A stretch of 64,000 nt of DNA, taken from contig NC_034409.1 of the NCBI RefSeq assembly GCF_002078875.1, positions 102,038,671-102,102,670 on the forward strand. The letters are read 5' to 3'. A program made the position numbers and the translations under genes. Positions within the stretch are counted from its first letter, which is position 1, and every line of letters starts with the position of its first letter. The notes beneath the pieces are model-generated. The model did no database searches and was not told the DNA's origin. It worked only from the letters and a program-made list of their open reading frames with translations. This stretch comes from Numida meleagris. Its lineage: Eukaryota > Chordata > Aves > Galliformes > Numididae. Positions 1 through 12,800 of this stretch are shown in pieces.

Positions 1-3000
1 GTCTGTCACTTTTTTTTGGTATTTATTCATTGTGAATATTACTATAAAGGAATTCTGTTCTTTGCATGGGCAGTCAGTAAGACCAGGACTAAAGCAGTAA
101 TTTTCCTAAGATCATGCTGATTTTCTTTTCCTTTTTTTTTTTTCCTTCTCTGTTATTGCTTATGGTTTATCGGTTTATGATGCAAATCACACTGGTCTTC
201 CCTTCCCACCCTTCCCAGAGAAGAACATTTAAACTGCAAGTTACAGATTGTCTCAAAGCTTTGAGTACCTCAACCTCATTTTAGAAAATACCTTATCAAT
301 GCTGTTAATATTTAAACATGGGGTAACCATTAACAGCCAGCACAGATTACACAATGATAAATCTATTTATTAGGCATCCATAACAAAGGCTAGATGGTGC
401 AAGAGCTTAGTACGGTGTTCTTTAACCTCTGAGAGCTAAGTTCAAATCCTGGATTAGATCAGAAGCAAATGTTAGTTACTGTCCTCATCCTTTGTGAGCC
501 TCGTAAACCACACCATTCATAACATTTAGCAATTCCCTGGTACTCTAATTTTAGATCTCTGTGGCAGGCTGGTAGTATTTGCCTGAAACATCACCCTACC
601 CTGTAAACAGGTGTTGATCCTGATGGGAAGGGAATAAGTAGGTTCTGCTGACTCAGAGGAGGGCAATTTTACTACCTCAGGGCAAGGAAGGGAGGTCCTA
701 GAGTCTGGACTACTGAAATGAGTTACTTTGATCTTAACTCATTTTTGCTTTCTTCAACAGCAAAGCTAAATCTCTGCCAAAAAAAAAAATCTATGCTGCT
801 TGAGTTTTATTAAATAGCAGCAGGAAAACCATGCTTGCAAGCAGCTTTATCAAATCAGGACTGGGATTCATTAATAGAGCTGTCTGAGTTTGCATGCTGT
901 CTGCCTGTGCCACTTCTGGCTCAAGTCCAAATAGGGTAGGCAGTACCTTTCTTTCATAAGTGCTAAAATTTCCCATGGTATCTGCTCTTGGTATGCTGAT
1001 TACTTACTAGTGTGTTCACTGCCCCTCCCTTTAGGAACCTCATAAAGTGTGAGAAAAGAATTATTCCAAATTAATTGGTTTAGAAAACTTCTCAGTCAAC
1101 AGCCTGTAGTTTGAAAAAGAGTCATTTAATCCTTCCGTCCAGCACTGCACCAGTAGAATAATTGCAAGGAAGTACTGCTAAAGCTCCCTTTTGGTCCTAA
1201 GAGACAAAAATCCTCCAGTGGAAGCTGAAGGGGCTGAAGTGATTAAGCTAGTAAAATCTCACTGTCCTTCAATACATTTCTTACTCTCTAAAGCTTACCT
1301 GCATTTTTTTGTGATCAATAGCCCCATTAACAGGAACTGGAATATCAAACTGTCTGGCATGATCAATCCATCTTGGCTAATTTGAAGACCAGTAGATCTA
1401 GCACAGCCTAAACAAGGAAAAAATAATCTCTTAATGGCTTTGCTGCTTTTAAAATTTTTACAACTACTCAATGCCAGATGTTAACAGAATTCTACTAAAC
1501 AAAAATACATCCTTAGCACTTTCTCTTGAAGAGCTAATAGAATATGTTTTATATCTGGTGAAAGGAAACAGAAGAAGCTTTGCTGCAGTATAGCTGCTAT
1601 AGAGTCATTAATCATAGGCTCGTTAAGGTTGGAAAAGACTTCTAAGATCACCTATGATCCAACCATCTGCCCACCGCCACCATGCCCTCTGACCACATCC
1701 CTCAGTGCCACATCCACACGGCTCTTGAACACCTCCAGGGACGGTGACTCCACCACCTCCCTGGGCAGCCTGTGCCACTGCCTCACCTGTGTATTACACC
1801 AGTGGTATAAAACAAAGCTGAAACATAGCTACAGGAGGGCTTCTATGTACTGCAACTCGTGGATGATTTAAAGTACTGTAAAGCCTGCTAACTCTTCCCT
1901 ATTTCTTTTTTATATGGGAAGCATTTTTTTGAGAAATGGGTCTGCTATGGCTGTCTTACAACTCGTTGAACTGCAGTAACTGTGGCTGTAAACAGTCAGC
2001 AAAGCCTTGGGTAAACGATGCTATCTCTCAAAGCTGTAGTAAAGACACAGAAAGATTAAATTAATCTTAAGGACAGATAGGACAATTGTTTGAAAACTCC
2101 GGTGCTTAAAATTTTACTGCCAGAAGTGGTGGTTTTGCAGGTGTAAGGAACGCAAGCGATCAGCAAATACTGAAATGTTATCTTTTTGTGAATACTCTGA
2201 CCTATGGAAGCGGAATCACTAATCTGTAAGAATTTCCTGTACGAAACCAGTGCCAGGGGACTCCTTCAAAGACTGCAGAAAAAGCAATCTGCTTTAAAGG
2301 CATTATGTTTTCCAACAGATGATCTACAAGCATTGTTTTGGCATGACTGAGAAGTAAAGGCACAGGGCTACGAACAGTTAAAAGATTAACTAATCGCTGA
2401 GATAGAGTGATCAAAAGAGCCAAGAACCCTTTAAAAGGCACTTCTTGTAGCAGAGATGAAAAATGATTTGACTTAAAGGGAAATAAAGCAGAGGTCAGAC
2501 TAGTCTGCTGGGTAACTAAGTGGAGCGTGATTAGATACCCCATATGTGCTCAGCGTGTTTTGTTTTAAGGCCTCTACTATCTTAACTCCTGTGAAGGGAA
2601 TTTCAGCTGATCCCGTACAGGAGACTGCGGCTTCTGGCCAAATCTGGGAGCATGGGGCACCAGATGACTCCAGTTGGGACGGAGCAACAGCTTGAATTCT
2701 TGGGTGTCTGCTTTCAAAAAGACCAGGAGGGGTCAGGTTTGCAGTTGGGTGACAGTGCTTCAGTGGCAGGAGTAAGGTCTGAGTAGAAAAACTGAATAGA
2801 AGCAATTTGTTTAGTTCAGATTTGTGTGCCTAGTATTTACTAGAATCCTTTTTCTTGTAGCAGAGAAAACAAACGCAGGTGTTCTTCACAGAATATACCA
2901 GCTGGATAAGCAACTGGACAGCAGCAACATCAAAAAACCTTGATGGCTTTCAAATATATTTGGTATTGTAGAGAAAAAATAGATTGCTGCTCTTCTTATA

Positions 3001-3330
3001 CAGGTGGAACGTTAGCATTCAGTCTCTAGGATGTTGATCCTCCCCATACAGCTGCATGGTGAACTCTTACTGAAGGTAGAGATGTTTACTTGAAGGTCCT
3101 CAGCATTTTGCAGGTTTGGCCTCTGGAGAACAAACCTATCAGAGAATTCTTCATCTTTTAAAGGAAAAAGAAAATCTGTAACAGATCCGTTTTCTAGATG
3201 TGTATTCTCAGCAGCTCAGGTAACACCATATCAACAAGGTGTACTCCAGCCTTCCCGAAACACATGACAATACGTATTTGCTTGCTGCCATTTTTAATCT
3301 CTGTGGATTTCTTTTTAATATTATTGCCAG
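1..3330 (+). other. MAP3K7CL: Presumed last intron of MAP3K7CL
   Basis: This sequence lies upstream of the terminal MAP3K7CL exon and ends in a TTATTGCCAG acceptor at 3321-3330. I looked for the preceding coding exon (the region before the KKELIA-like segment of the family) and did not see it, so it probably lies outside the window. Apart from one antisense CR1 fragment near 1.6-1.8 kb the interval is unremarkable AT-rich DNA. That it is intronic is inferred from the exon at its end. Confidence 0.6.
1603..1790 (-). mobile_element. CR1 LINE 3' fragment, antisense
   Basis: The stretch reads as the reverse complement of a CR1 3' end: a degenerate octamer tail first (around 1603-1620), then a 'ggttggaaaagac...gatc...tccaaccatc' block, then the 'accacatccctcagtgccacat' and 'ctccctgggcagcctgtgcca' segments. 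It is 5'-truncated, as is usual for CR1. It lies in the presumed MAP3K7CL intron, opposite to the gene. Confidence 0.85.
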
Positions 3331-3511
3331 AAAGGAGCTGATTGCCAGACTGGAACAAGTGGAAAAAGAAAGCATGGATGCTGCTCAGCTGGCCAAGGAG
3401 TACGCAGAACTGACAGAGGAGAACCGAACACTGAAGCTGGCCCAGACGCAGTGTGTAGAACAACTGGAAAAGCTCAGAATACAGTACCAAAAAAGGCAGG
3501 GATCCTCATAA
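3331..3511 (+). CDS. MAP3K7CL: MAP3K7CL terminal coding exon (C-terminal coiled coil)
   Basis: The exon starts after a pyrimidine-containing acceptor (TTGCCAG, ending 3330). Its first base completes a split codon, then 59 residues run to a TAA at 3509-3511. The residues begin KELIARLEQVEK, include LTEENRTLKLAQTQ and end QYQKRQGSS. This matches my recollection of the C-terminus of MAP3K7CL (TAK1-like, C21orf7) almost residue for residue, and resembles the TAK1/MAP3K7 C-terminus (QQKRQGTS), the region that binds TAB proteins in TAK1. Heptad-spaced Leu/Ile and dense Glu/Lys indicate a coiled coil. The protein lacks a kinase domain in this family; its function is poorly known. The reading frame remains open upstream of the acceptor, so an in-frame start at 3239 is spurious. 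Human MAP3K7CL also sits upstream of BACH1 on the same strand, which supports the call. Confidence 0.9.
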
Positions 3512-3575
3512 CTCGCAACTAGCTTATGTCAGGCAGTTAATACAGGATTGATCCTGTGCTGGAAAGAGATTTTAA

Positions 3576-3581
3576 AATAAA
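3576..3581 (+). terminator. MAP3K7CL: Poly(A) signal of MAP3K7CL
   Basis: A canonical AATAAA lies 65 nt after the stop codon and is followed by a GT/T-rich stretch (GGTCTGTTTAATATG). This would give a 3'UTR of only about 90 nt; a longer alternative end further downstream cannot be excluded. Confidence 0.6.
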
Positions 3582-3611
3582 GGTCTGTTTAATATGTTAT
3601 AATACTTTACT

Positions 3612-5077
3612 ACAGATACAGAGTATGTAGAAGTCTATATTTGATTTAATGCTTGCCAGCCAGTAGCTTAATATAATGGATATTTCATCCATTATATAAT
3701 GGATATTTTATTTCAAGTAACATAATTGAAGTTAATCTATCCCCATTATATGTTCTAGTAGATCAGGTTTCTTTTCTAAACATATTTCTTCCAATTTAAG
3801 AAGATATGGACACACTAGAAAATGATATAAATAGTCTCTGTGTTGGGAATTTGGACCATACTAAGGCATACAGCAGGGACAATGTTAATATATGGAATAC
3901 ACGTATGTTAATTTTAGTTTGGTGAAGATTTTTTAAATTATTTTCCTCATGCCTAAAGTGTTTGGAAGTTATCTTAAAACGGATCTCCTCATGGGTAAAA
4001 ACTAGACTTTATTATCCCATGTCAGCTTTACACTGTTGTATAAACTCAGATAAATTGCACGTTTAAATTGAATTAACCCAGTTACTAGTTATGAAGTGAG
4101 AGCACTGACAGTAATAATTTGCAAGTTTCAAAATTGCAGGGAACAGATGAGATCAGGCTTTCCTTCCTCAATCGTAGATGACCTGAGAGTCTCTTTTATT
4201 GTGCTCTTTGCCATATGAGAAATGAAAAGTTAACATATGAAAGCTACCGTCATAGTTTAAACTAAGAATGTGTCAGTAAACGTACCATGAGGGTATTTTG
4301 TTCTCATCTTCTGGTCTGTTTGGAAACGTGAGTAACTATAAGTACAAACAAGCGTTCCGCGATACACAAATAACCTGGAATTAAAATGCTTGTTTTATTT
4401 GCTCTATTTATCCCTGTATTTTCCTAATTCAATTGAAATTCTTTGTTATACTTCCATTTCTATTCATACAGTATTTTTTTCATTAAAAGCGAATATAGAA
4501 AAACCTTTTTATGTTCTGAATATTATTAAACCTCCCTGTATTTTACTTGGATTGTTAACTTGGCTTGTTACATCTTCATGAGGTTGGAATTCAATACAAA
4601 CTTGATTCGTCATCAGTTCTGAAATGTCTTAGTAATTGAAAACTATGCACTGAAGATTTCTGCCATAACTTCAAATGTGACTATTATCACTATTCTCTTA
4701 GGTTTTAGATTTCTCTGAAGATTTCCTAGGGAAGTCCTTTGGCACCAAGATGTTCCCCAGTGACTCTGGCAGCAGAGACTAGAGCATGAGCTGCCTCTTC
4801 ACCTCAGTGTTCCCCATGGCGCGGAGTGGAGACAGGCCCCAGTTTGCTGCCAGCGCCTCACATTGCAACAGGAGAGTGTGAGGAGGTCATGGGAGTACAG
4901 CCTTGTGCTCACTTCTCCGTCTGGGATGCCAGGGCAGTGTATTTGCACAGCACTTGTTCCATCACCCCACCCCAGCGGAGACATAAAGGGTAATAAGCAT
5001 TCAGAGGTGCCTGTTTGCTGTTTCAGTGCTATATGAGCAGTAAGACATTGTGCAGTGGTCAAGGCCACAAGCCTGCT
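3612..5077. other. Intergenic, AT-rich, no gene seen
   Basis: No coding exon was recognised. A 14-bp unit (TATAATGGATATTT) is repeated at 3672-3685 and 3695-3708 with an inverted ATCCATT between the copies. The 4730-5077 part is more GC-rich but unrecognised. Confidence 0.6.
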
Positions 5078-5218
5078 GGAGTTCCAGACGCGGACACAGG
5101 TTTTCATAGAAGGCCTCAGACATAGAGTTTGAAGTTTGGGCAGCCCTGTGTGGAGCCAGGAGTTGGACTCAGTGATCCTTATCGGTCCTTTCCAACCCAG
5201 TAGATTCTATGATTCTAC
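5078..5218 (+). mobile_element. CR1 LINE 3' fragment, sense
   Basis: It carries the CR1 3' signature in order: 'gctggagttc', 'ctcagacatag', 'tgtggagccaggagttggactc', 'gatcctt', a diverged 'cctttccaaccc', then 'attctatgattct'. It is truncated to about 140 bp. Confidence 0.88.
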
Positions 5219-5423
5219 TCCCCTTCCTGAGTGCACTGTTATTTGAGGGCCCAGTTTGCACTCTATATTGTGAATGCTGGAGAGAAAAAATACCATAATG
5301 AATAAAAAACACTTGGGATGTCAAACCTGGGAATGCTGGAAAAGCTTTGCTGATGGATGACATACCTTGTGCAGGCTTCAGGATTTTGTTTTGAGCTCTG
5401 GATGCTGTGGAACCTGGGATCAC

Positions 5424-5515
5424 ATCACAGAATTGTAAGGGTTGGAAGGGACATCTGGAGATCATCGAGTCCAACTCCCTGCTGAAGCAGGTTCCCTACA
5501 GAAGGTTGCACAATG
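5424..5515 (-). mobile_element. CR1 LINE 3' fragment, antisense
   Basis: It begins with 'atcacagaattgta', then 'gggttggaagggacatctggagatcat' and 'gtccaactccctgctgaagcaggttccctacag'. This is the reverse complement of a CR1 3' terminus of the same type as the copy near 9.35 kb. Confidence 0.85.
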
Positions 5516-5519
5516 TGAT

Positions 5520-6615
5520 TCAAAAAGAAGAGAGTAGATAAGTGGAATTTTCAAAGGAAAAGGGCAAGGGAAGATGTGCAAAAAGCTCAGATGGCAGGAG
5601 TTTCTAAACATATAAAGCTATGCAGATATAGTCTGCTACACAGAGAAAGTGTATTCCTTGCTATTATTCAGGTTAGCAAAAATAAACATGCCACTACAAT
5701 GACTAATATATTTGCTTCAGACCACTTAAGAAAGCAGTGAAGTACATGAGTTTAAAGAAACAAGACCTGTGCTATCCATTTCCTATTATTACTAACTTCC
5801 TTCCATCGTAACAAGTGCTAAACAAGCATAATTTAAGTATTCCAGCTAGCAAGGATATGACTCATGCAGTCTCAAAGCAGCCAGATCGTGGGGCACTTTT
5901 ACATGTGAAAAGTCTGGAAGATAAGGACCTGGAGCAGGTTTGGGTTTGGCAGCGTTTTTTTCTCTTTATTTTTAATGTTCCGCTTTCCAAGGTTATCTCT
6001 GTTCTGGCTGCTTTTGTGAATTAATCATCTTCGGAAATGTGTCACCTCCCTTGTCTAAAAGGCTTTGTTGTCACCGAGGCCCTGGTGACCATGACATGGG
6101 GCTCGTTTTCCCCCACCAGCATTCTGCGCTTGCTTGGTGCTCAGGACGGCAGCGCCAGAAGGGGCAGGGGGCTGCTGGCTGAAGGAGCCGTGCCACTCTT
6201 CTCCTGGAGGAGAGTGCAAAATGGGCCCTGACTAAAGAATAGGGTCTCAGGGAGAGAAAGTTTGCTTCAGGCATAGACATAGCAGGAGGACTGCTGATTC
6301 TGGACAGCAAGGCTATGAAGGAAGTTGTCAGAACCCACTGTGGCTCCGACTTCCCAAATCAGTGAGCATTAATACCCACACAAGTTGGACTTTCAGCTCT
6401 TAGGGTGTTCACTGATGCTAAATGCCCCAGCCTGGGATACTCCGTGTATCTCCGAATAGGTTGTATTAATGGGCATTTTGTGTTCCAATCTGTGTGTGCC
6501 TAAGTTCTATTTGAGAGATTGGGTGGGAGCACATACAAAGAAAATTAATGTATTTTACAGAGTAGGAAAAGTAATCTGGGAGACCCATGGATAACGCAAT
6601 GATGAACATGGTGAG
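5520..6615. other. Intergenic, no gene seen
   Basis: Ordinary AT-rich DNA with a GC-richer patch at about 6060-6230. The short open frames there have no recognisable domain, and I see no splice-flanked conserved exon. Confidence 0.55.
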
Positions 6616-6617
6616 TT

Positions 6618-6780
6618 GAGATGCGGTGGATGCCCCACCCCTGGAGACACTCAAGGTCAGGCTGGATGGGGCTCTTAGAAATCTTATCTAGCTGTAGGTG
6701 TCCTTGTTCATTGCAAGGGAGTTGGATCAGATGGCGTTTAAGGGTCCCTTCCAACTGAAATGATTCTACGATTCTATGAA
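6618..6780 (+). mobile_element. CR1 LINE 3' fragment, sense
   Basis: It reads 'gtggatgccccacccctggagacactcaagg', then 'gtaggtgtcc' and 'ttggatcagatgg', then 'gggtcccttccaac' and a tail with 'attctacgattctatga'. It is the same subfamily layout as the copy at 61575-61752. Confidence 0.88.
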
Positions 6781-8714
6781 TATCCTTGGAAAATCCATAC
6801 TGATACTCTTGAGTGTCTTCATGCTGGGGCTGAAAGGTGTGTAATAAGGGAGCCCCTGAGCTGTTTCTGAATGAGGAGGAGAATACTGAGTACCAAAAAG
6901 CTGCCCCCAGTTGCCTATCCTGCTGGGCTTTTCTGAGGAAAGACCAAGTGCTGTGATCCTGCATCATACCAGGTACAGACTGAGGAGAGAGGGAAGCAAA
7001 GTGGAGCTGGATGGGCAGTCTTCATTCTTTCCTCTCTTGGATGCCTTGATTTGCAGCATTAAGCCACAAGTTATGGAGATGATGCTTCAGATGCACACAA
7101 AGCTGTTCAGCTGACATTTTAAATTAAAGAAAACCTACCTTCTTTGAATAGTATTGGTCGCCTATAGATTCTTCAGTGTTCCTTACAAAGCATGTAGTCA
7201 TACCCAAATGAATGAAAGACTGCAATCATTCACAAAATACCTCAACCCAGGCTTTCAGACTGCCCAGTCCAATGGTTTAAGCTGTTGAAAACACAGGCTT
7301 TAGCATGAGTCATTCAGCATTTCTATGTGACCATCATCAGTTCCCCCTTCTAAACCTCAGTTCCTTCAGTTCCCACATCCACAGCCTCTGCATCCTTACC
7401 CTCTCTGGAGAACGCAGCAATAGTTCGGAGTGCAGATCCAGCTGACTGGTGATCTCATGACATGGTCTGATGACCACTGTGTTCTTCATATGTCTTCCAA
7501 AAGTTAAAGTTGTATGACATTTTGTGACAGGGTGCTGGGGCACGGCAGCAAAGCGCTCAGCCAGCTTGCAGCCACCGGCTTTGAGGTGCTTTGTCCTTCT
7601 TTGAACTATTTAGGAAAGTATGGGAACAAGTATCTGTGGATTTACCAAGAATTAAATTTTGTCTGAACCAAGAATTAAATTTTAATAGATAAATTAGGGA
7701 AATGAAATGAGGATGTGTGTGCTGATGTAACAAATGTGTGGACAGATGCAAGACTGTCCTTTGGGTGCTCAGGATGAGCACAGGGATATGAGAGCTGCAA
7801 GAAGGGGAACTGGTGAGTGAGTTGTATGCTCTGACTGCTGGCTTGCTTGCTTTCTATGGCTGGCACTGGAGGGGTGTACAGACGGTTATTCTCAGCCCAA
7901 AATTAAAATGCTTTTCTTGGAGGTTTTATACTGGAATATCTTATACTGGAATAGTTTATACTTGAATATTTACTTCCAAATATTTATATTATGGTAAAGT
8001 TTCTGTCTAATATACCTAATACGAGCAGAGCTACCTGTAGTAAGGAAACATAGCTTTGTAGAGGGTTCTCATATAGAAAGAATAATAACTAGTATCAGTA
8101 CATGGCTCTAATCTGCTGGTGCAGATGTGTCTATGCTAACGACTATATTTGCATTAAAAATAATTAAATTACAGCCTTGATTACTGACTATACATAGTAA
8201 AAACTAGTCTGACTACTACTCTGATAAATGCATCCCCACTAGTTGGCTTTTACTGCTCTCATCACAAAAGTGCAGTTTGTTGGTTGTTTTAACTAGGCCC
8301 CCAGCGACCCACGTGAAGGGAGAGCGATGTGATGTTCAGAGAGGGAAAACCTCCCACTTCTGCCTTGTGACTTCCCTGCCAGCGCACAGCCCTCCTCCGC
8401 AGGCCCGTCCCCACAGCGGGCTCCCAGCCCTTCCTCTGGCACACGCCTGTCATGCCACCCCGCTGCAAGGAGGTGGTTGGAGCATGTCAGCCCCTGAAGA
8501 GCTGCTGACAGCAGCCAGCAGCAATGTCATTGTTTGAAAACGTTACCTGCTGAAAGCCTCAGCTTCCCTCTGCTCAGACCCTTCTGCGTTCGTGTCAGTA
8601 CAGAGACTGACTCATAAAATGTCAGTACAGAAAATACTAAGCAAGTGTTAATATTCACAGAAGACAGGTGCATTCAGACATATTCATAACAATACAGTTC
8701 TAAATGTAATTTTT
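6781..8714. other. Intergenic with small tandem repeats
   Basis: No gene recognised. A 17-bp unit (ACCAAGAATTAAATTTT) is repeated at 7644-7660 and 7667-7683. A 15-bp-period array (TTATACTGGAATA, three copies) lies at 7926-7968. A GC-rich stretch at 8290-8530 has no identifiable product. Confidence 0.55.
7926..7968. repeat. Short tandem array, 15-bp period, three copies
   Basis: The unit TTATACTGGAATA starts at 7926, 7941 and 7956. The third copy has one substitution (CTT for CTG). The array is small and of no clear function. Confidence 0.8.
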
Positions 8715-8795
8715 CGGTGTTCCTGTGTGGAGCCAGGTGTTGTACTTGATGATCCTTACAGGTCCCTTCCAATGTGGGATATTCTATAACTCTGT
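8715..8795 (+). mobile_element. CR1 LINE 3' terminus, sense, short
   Basis: About 80 bp containing 'tgtggagccaggtgttg', 'gatgatccttacaggtccctt' and a degenerate tail. It is only the last part of a CR1. Confidence 0.8.
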
Positions 8796-8879
8796 ATTCA
8801 GCTTATTTGGGGAGCTCAGTCCCTTGTTGTATGTCTGATCAGAAAAGAGGCCCACTGCTCACATACTAAGTAATTCCTC

Positions 8880-9325
8880 CTTGTGGAATACCTCCTGGTG
8901 AAGGATCTGAGGGCAAGGTGTATGAGGAGCAGCTAAGGCCCTTTGGTGTGTCCAGCCCAGAGCAGAGGAGCTGAGGGGAGGCCTCATGGCGGCTGCAGCT
9001 CCTCACAGGGAGCGGAGGGGCAGCGCTGAGCTCTGCTCTCTGTAACAGCGACAGGGCCCGAGGGAACGGCATGGAGCTGTGTCAGGGGAGGGGCAGCTGG
9101 GGGTTAGGGAAAGGGTCTGCACCAAAGGGCAATGGGCATGGAACAGGGCATGGAACAGGCTGCCCAGGGCAGTGGGCATGGCCCCGAGTGCTGGAGTTCA
9201 AAGAGAATTTGGACAACACTGTCAGACATAGGGTTTGATTTTGGGTGGTCATCAGTGGAGCCAGAATTGGACTTGGTGATCCTGATGAGTCCCTTCCAGC
9301 TTGGGTTATTCTGTGATTCTATAAT
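8880..9325 (+). mobile_element. CR1 LINE 3' fragment, sense (about 450 bp)
   Basis: It runs from 'gtatgaggagcagctaag' through 'gctcctcacagggag', 'acaggctgcccag', 'ttggacaacactgtcagac' and 'ttggacttggtgatcctgat' to the octamer tail 'attctgtgattct'. It forms a tail-to-tail pair with the antisense copy starting at about 9350. Confidence 0.88.
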
Positions 9326-9349
9326 TATCAGCAGGCCAAGGAGAATGAG

Positions 9350-9858
9350 AATCACAGAATCATAGGGGTTGGAAGGGGCCTTTGGAGACCATCAAGTCCA
9401 ACCCCCTGCTAAAGCAGTTCCCTACAGCAGATCACTCAGGAAGGCATCCAGGCGAGTTTTGAATATCTCCATAGACAGGGACTCCACAGCCTCTCTGGGA
9501 AGCCTGTTCCAGTGCTCTGTCACCCTCACAGTAAAGAAGTTTTTCCTTATGTTCAGATGGAACTTGCTATATTTGTGCCTGTTGCCCCTTGTTCTGTTGA
9601 TGGGCACTGTTGAAGAGCCTGGCCCCATTCACACAACTCCCACTCTTTACATATTTATTAAGATTGATGAGATCCCCTCTCAGTCATCTCCTCTGCAGGC
9701 TGAACAGTCCCAGGTCTCTCAGCTCCACCTCTGCCACAACAGAGATGGTCCAGGCCCCAGACATTCCTGCATCCCTCCACTGGACTCCCCCAGCAGCTCC
9801 CCATCTCTCTAAACCAAGGAGCCCAGAACTGGACGCAGAACTGGACATTTCCAGCCAT
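9350..9858 (-). mobile_element. CR1 LINE 3' fragment, antisense (about 510 bp)
   Basis: Starting with 'atcacagaatcataggggttggaaggggcc', it is the reverse complement of a CR1 end including the C-terminus of the CR1 ORF2 protein. The minus strand reads EHWNRLPREAVESLSMEIFKTRL at 9430-9530, the conserved CR1 C-terminal motif. There is no host gene here. Confidence 0.9.
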
Positions 9859-9859
9859 A

Positions 9860-12800
9860 GTCTATGTGAGGTCAGCCATGTAAACGGAACTTTCTTAGGT
9901 ATCCCTACCTTTGTGTTCCTCATTTTCTGTGTTCTATATCATCTGGGTGTAGGACTTGAAAGTGATATGCAAAGCTGCTGAGCACTTGAAACTGCAACCT
10001 GAGTCATTTGATACATTACTCTGAACATAAGAAATGCTAGATAAGATTTACTACTGAAAAGGAATACACAAATTGTGAAATAATTTCAAAAAAAAAAAAA
10101 GAGTATTCTTTCAAGGAAAAAAAAAATCTGCATAAATGTTCCCAGCTAAACTAATTTACATCCAATCATTTATTAAAACTTGTTAGAAATTGTGCCTAAA
10201 TCTTTTTATGACCTTTTAAAAAACATCTCATAAATCTGTAGAAGGTAATGTGACTGTGTGAGCTCCCTCTAGTGGGTACCGTGACATCTACCAATGTCAC
10301 TGAGAAACAAATACAGACATCTGAGTGTTTTCAGTGTATGATTATGTTTATTCAAGTGGATTTTTGGTTATTTGGGTAGTTATAGCTACTAATTCTTTAT
10401 CTAGTATAGGAGAGGATACCAATTTCTCACTACCTGATCACAGCTCCATGAAGCTATCAAAGAGAGATATCCAATATTTTTTTTTTTTACATACTATAAA
10501 CACTTGCATGGGGGTGCAGTTTTCAGCAAAGCACTGGACAAAAGCTAACATAAACTCCCGAGCTGAACGAGTTCTGGCTTCCTAGAGAAAAGAGAGAGTT
10601 TGAAATACTTGCATGTCATATATGTGTCCAAAGTAGTTCTGTTGACTTCAGCTGGATTTACGTTTATCTGTGTGGATTCCTACCTGGAAATCTGGTCTAA
10701 ACAACTTCACAAAGTACTATCCAGTACTAACTAATTGCAGACTTTTTAGGTACAAGGTATTTATATAATAGCAGAAAAACTAAGAATCAAATGTGCTTAA
10801 AAAAAAAAGACTACAGAATAACTAATAGTTATTTCTCCTGTTGGTAAATTAAATCTCGAACAGCATTGTTTTCATGAGTTACATGCTGGGAAAAAAAAAA
10901 AAAAAGAAAATGCAATATTTTCTTTCTATTTTTCTTTCTTTATTCAGGATAAGTAATCTGAACATCCCAAGTGCCAGACTTCGGAAGCGAGCCCTAATGC
11001 ATGGGCAATGTTCCAGCCACAGGTCAAGTTTCAATGACCCAAAGTGGCTGTGCTGGAATATGAGGATTGTGTTGCAAGCCATGAGTTTGGTGGCTCCTGC
11101 ACAGCCCACAGTTTGTTTGAACAACCATATTTTTTGGAAAATTTGGATTCACGGAAGATTTTGGAAAGAAAAAGAGCAGAAAAAGTGTGCTAATAAGTTT
11201 GCTTTGCTACTATAACTGTTTCAGATTTCCCCTTTAGCTAAGAAAAAGAGGTTTATATTTCCTCGCCTGGCTAAACCTGGCCAGAGATTAAGTTCTAGTT
11301 ACATGGTATTTTAAAAGGAGTCATGAAGAAAGAAAGAAAATGTAAGCAGGATTTTACCAAAGCCAGCAGACAACATTTCTATATGTAGTTTGTGATATCT
11401 GTGTATCTCCTGATATGACCATATATGCAGTTTTCAGTTGTTTATGTTGATCTCCTAATCCTATAATCTCAGCTCAAGAGAATATTAATTCAAAGTTTGA
11501 CCACGAGAGTATTCTATTACTATCCAAAAGAGAATAATCACTGATTTTTTACTATGAGAAAGTAGCTTTTAAATTGCTGAACATGGGTTCTGAAGTGAAG
11601 AAATTCTCATCTAAGCAAGCGAGGCTGCCAGGTAGTTAACCAGCAGTGCAAAGAAGGCCCTGCATGGCAAACTAGATTTAGGCCCTGGTTCAACACAGCA
11701 CTTACTGTGGAGCACTGTGTCCATATCAGACAAGTCTCTTAAACAGGTACCTAACTTGAAGCAATGAGTAGGTCCCACCCACTGGCAGTAGTCAGCTTTT
11801 ATTCACGTGCTGAAGTGTTTTGTTGGATCAAGGCCAAAGAGAGCAGTGCCTTAGCTTGAAACCTGACTGCTGAAAGACCATTTGGATTTAATGATGTGCT
11901 TGCAGTGTTTAAACACCATAGGTCATTAGTACATTTTCACTGAGCTCTGAATGAGCAAAACAGAGTGTAACCAACCCTGGACCTTCCCACCATGAGGTGT
12001 GTACAAACCTTTAGGCATCTTGCTCCATTCAGTGCTCAGAGCTGGGCCTGGGTCCTGCTTCAGCTGCTGAAGAGGCCAGACACTGGTGCAAGAAGGCAGA
12101 CTAGCACAGAAAACCTTCTCTTTTGTCATTCCTGTTAAACATATTCATTTTCACTACACAACTACAGCTGTGCCAGTGCTTATGGAGTGGATCCGTAGAG
12201 TAATTATATGGACCTATGAGTTTAAAGAAAAGCAAGCAAACATAGAAAAAATGTCAAGTATTTACAAAGCACTATAAAACACATCTAGAAATTGTTCTTG
12301 ACTGGGTGTGATAGAGAAAAAATGTTTCTGGGAGTTGTGACTGTGGCACCCTCGTCTCTGAGAAGCTCTGTGTTCCCTCTGCTTTGGATGCAGCTGTTGG
12401 CAGAGGAGGGGAGCCTGAATAAAGGGATGTTCTCTGCCCTCCACATGAATGCATGCTCAAATATGGCTTTATAATAAGCATAGGAAATTTTCAGTTTGCT
12501 TACTGTAGTTGCATTGAAGCCTACCTGTTTCCTAACTGAACTTATTCCTTAACGCAAGAGAACTGTTATCTTTGTGACCGTTCAGCACGTAGATTGCTCT
12601 CCTCTTCAAATGAACACTTCAGATAGATACATACGACCACAGATATTTTTGTTTGTGATTTCATCTTCCAGTTTGCTACCCATGCTATTGATATTCTTCT
12701 TTTGGTCACCGTGAATTGTGAAAGAAGATGATGTTACGTTCGAATACAAATGGGTCTAGGAAGGAAGAAAATTCTGTCTTTAAACCTGGTTAGAAGCCAT

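Noticed and set aside
3239..3330. Upstream in-frame extension of the MAP3K7CL exon
   Set aside because: It lies before a good acceptor and is hydrophobic and unrelated to the family; it is intron sequence that happens to stay open.
9369..9981. Overlapping 147- and 123-codon plus-strand frames
   Set aside because: They are the reverse strand of the antisense CR1 at 9350-9858.
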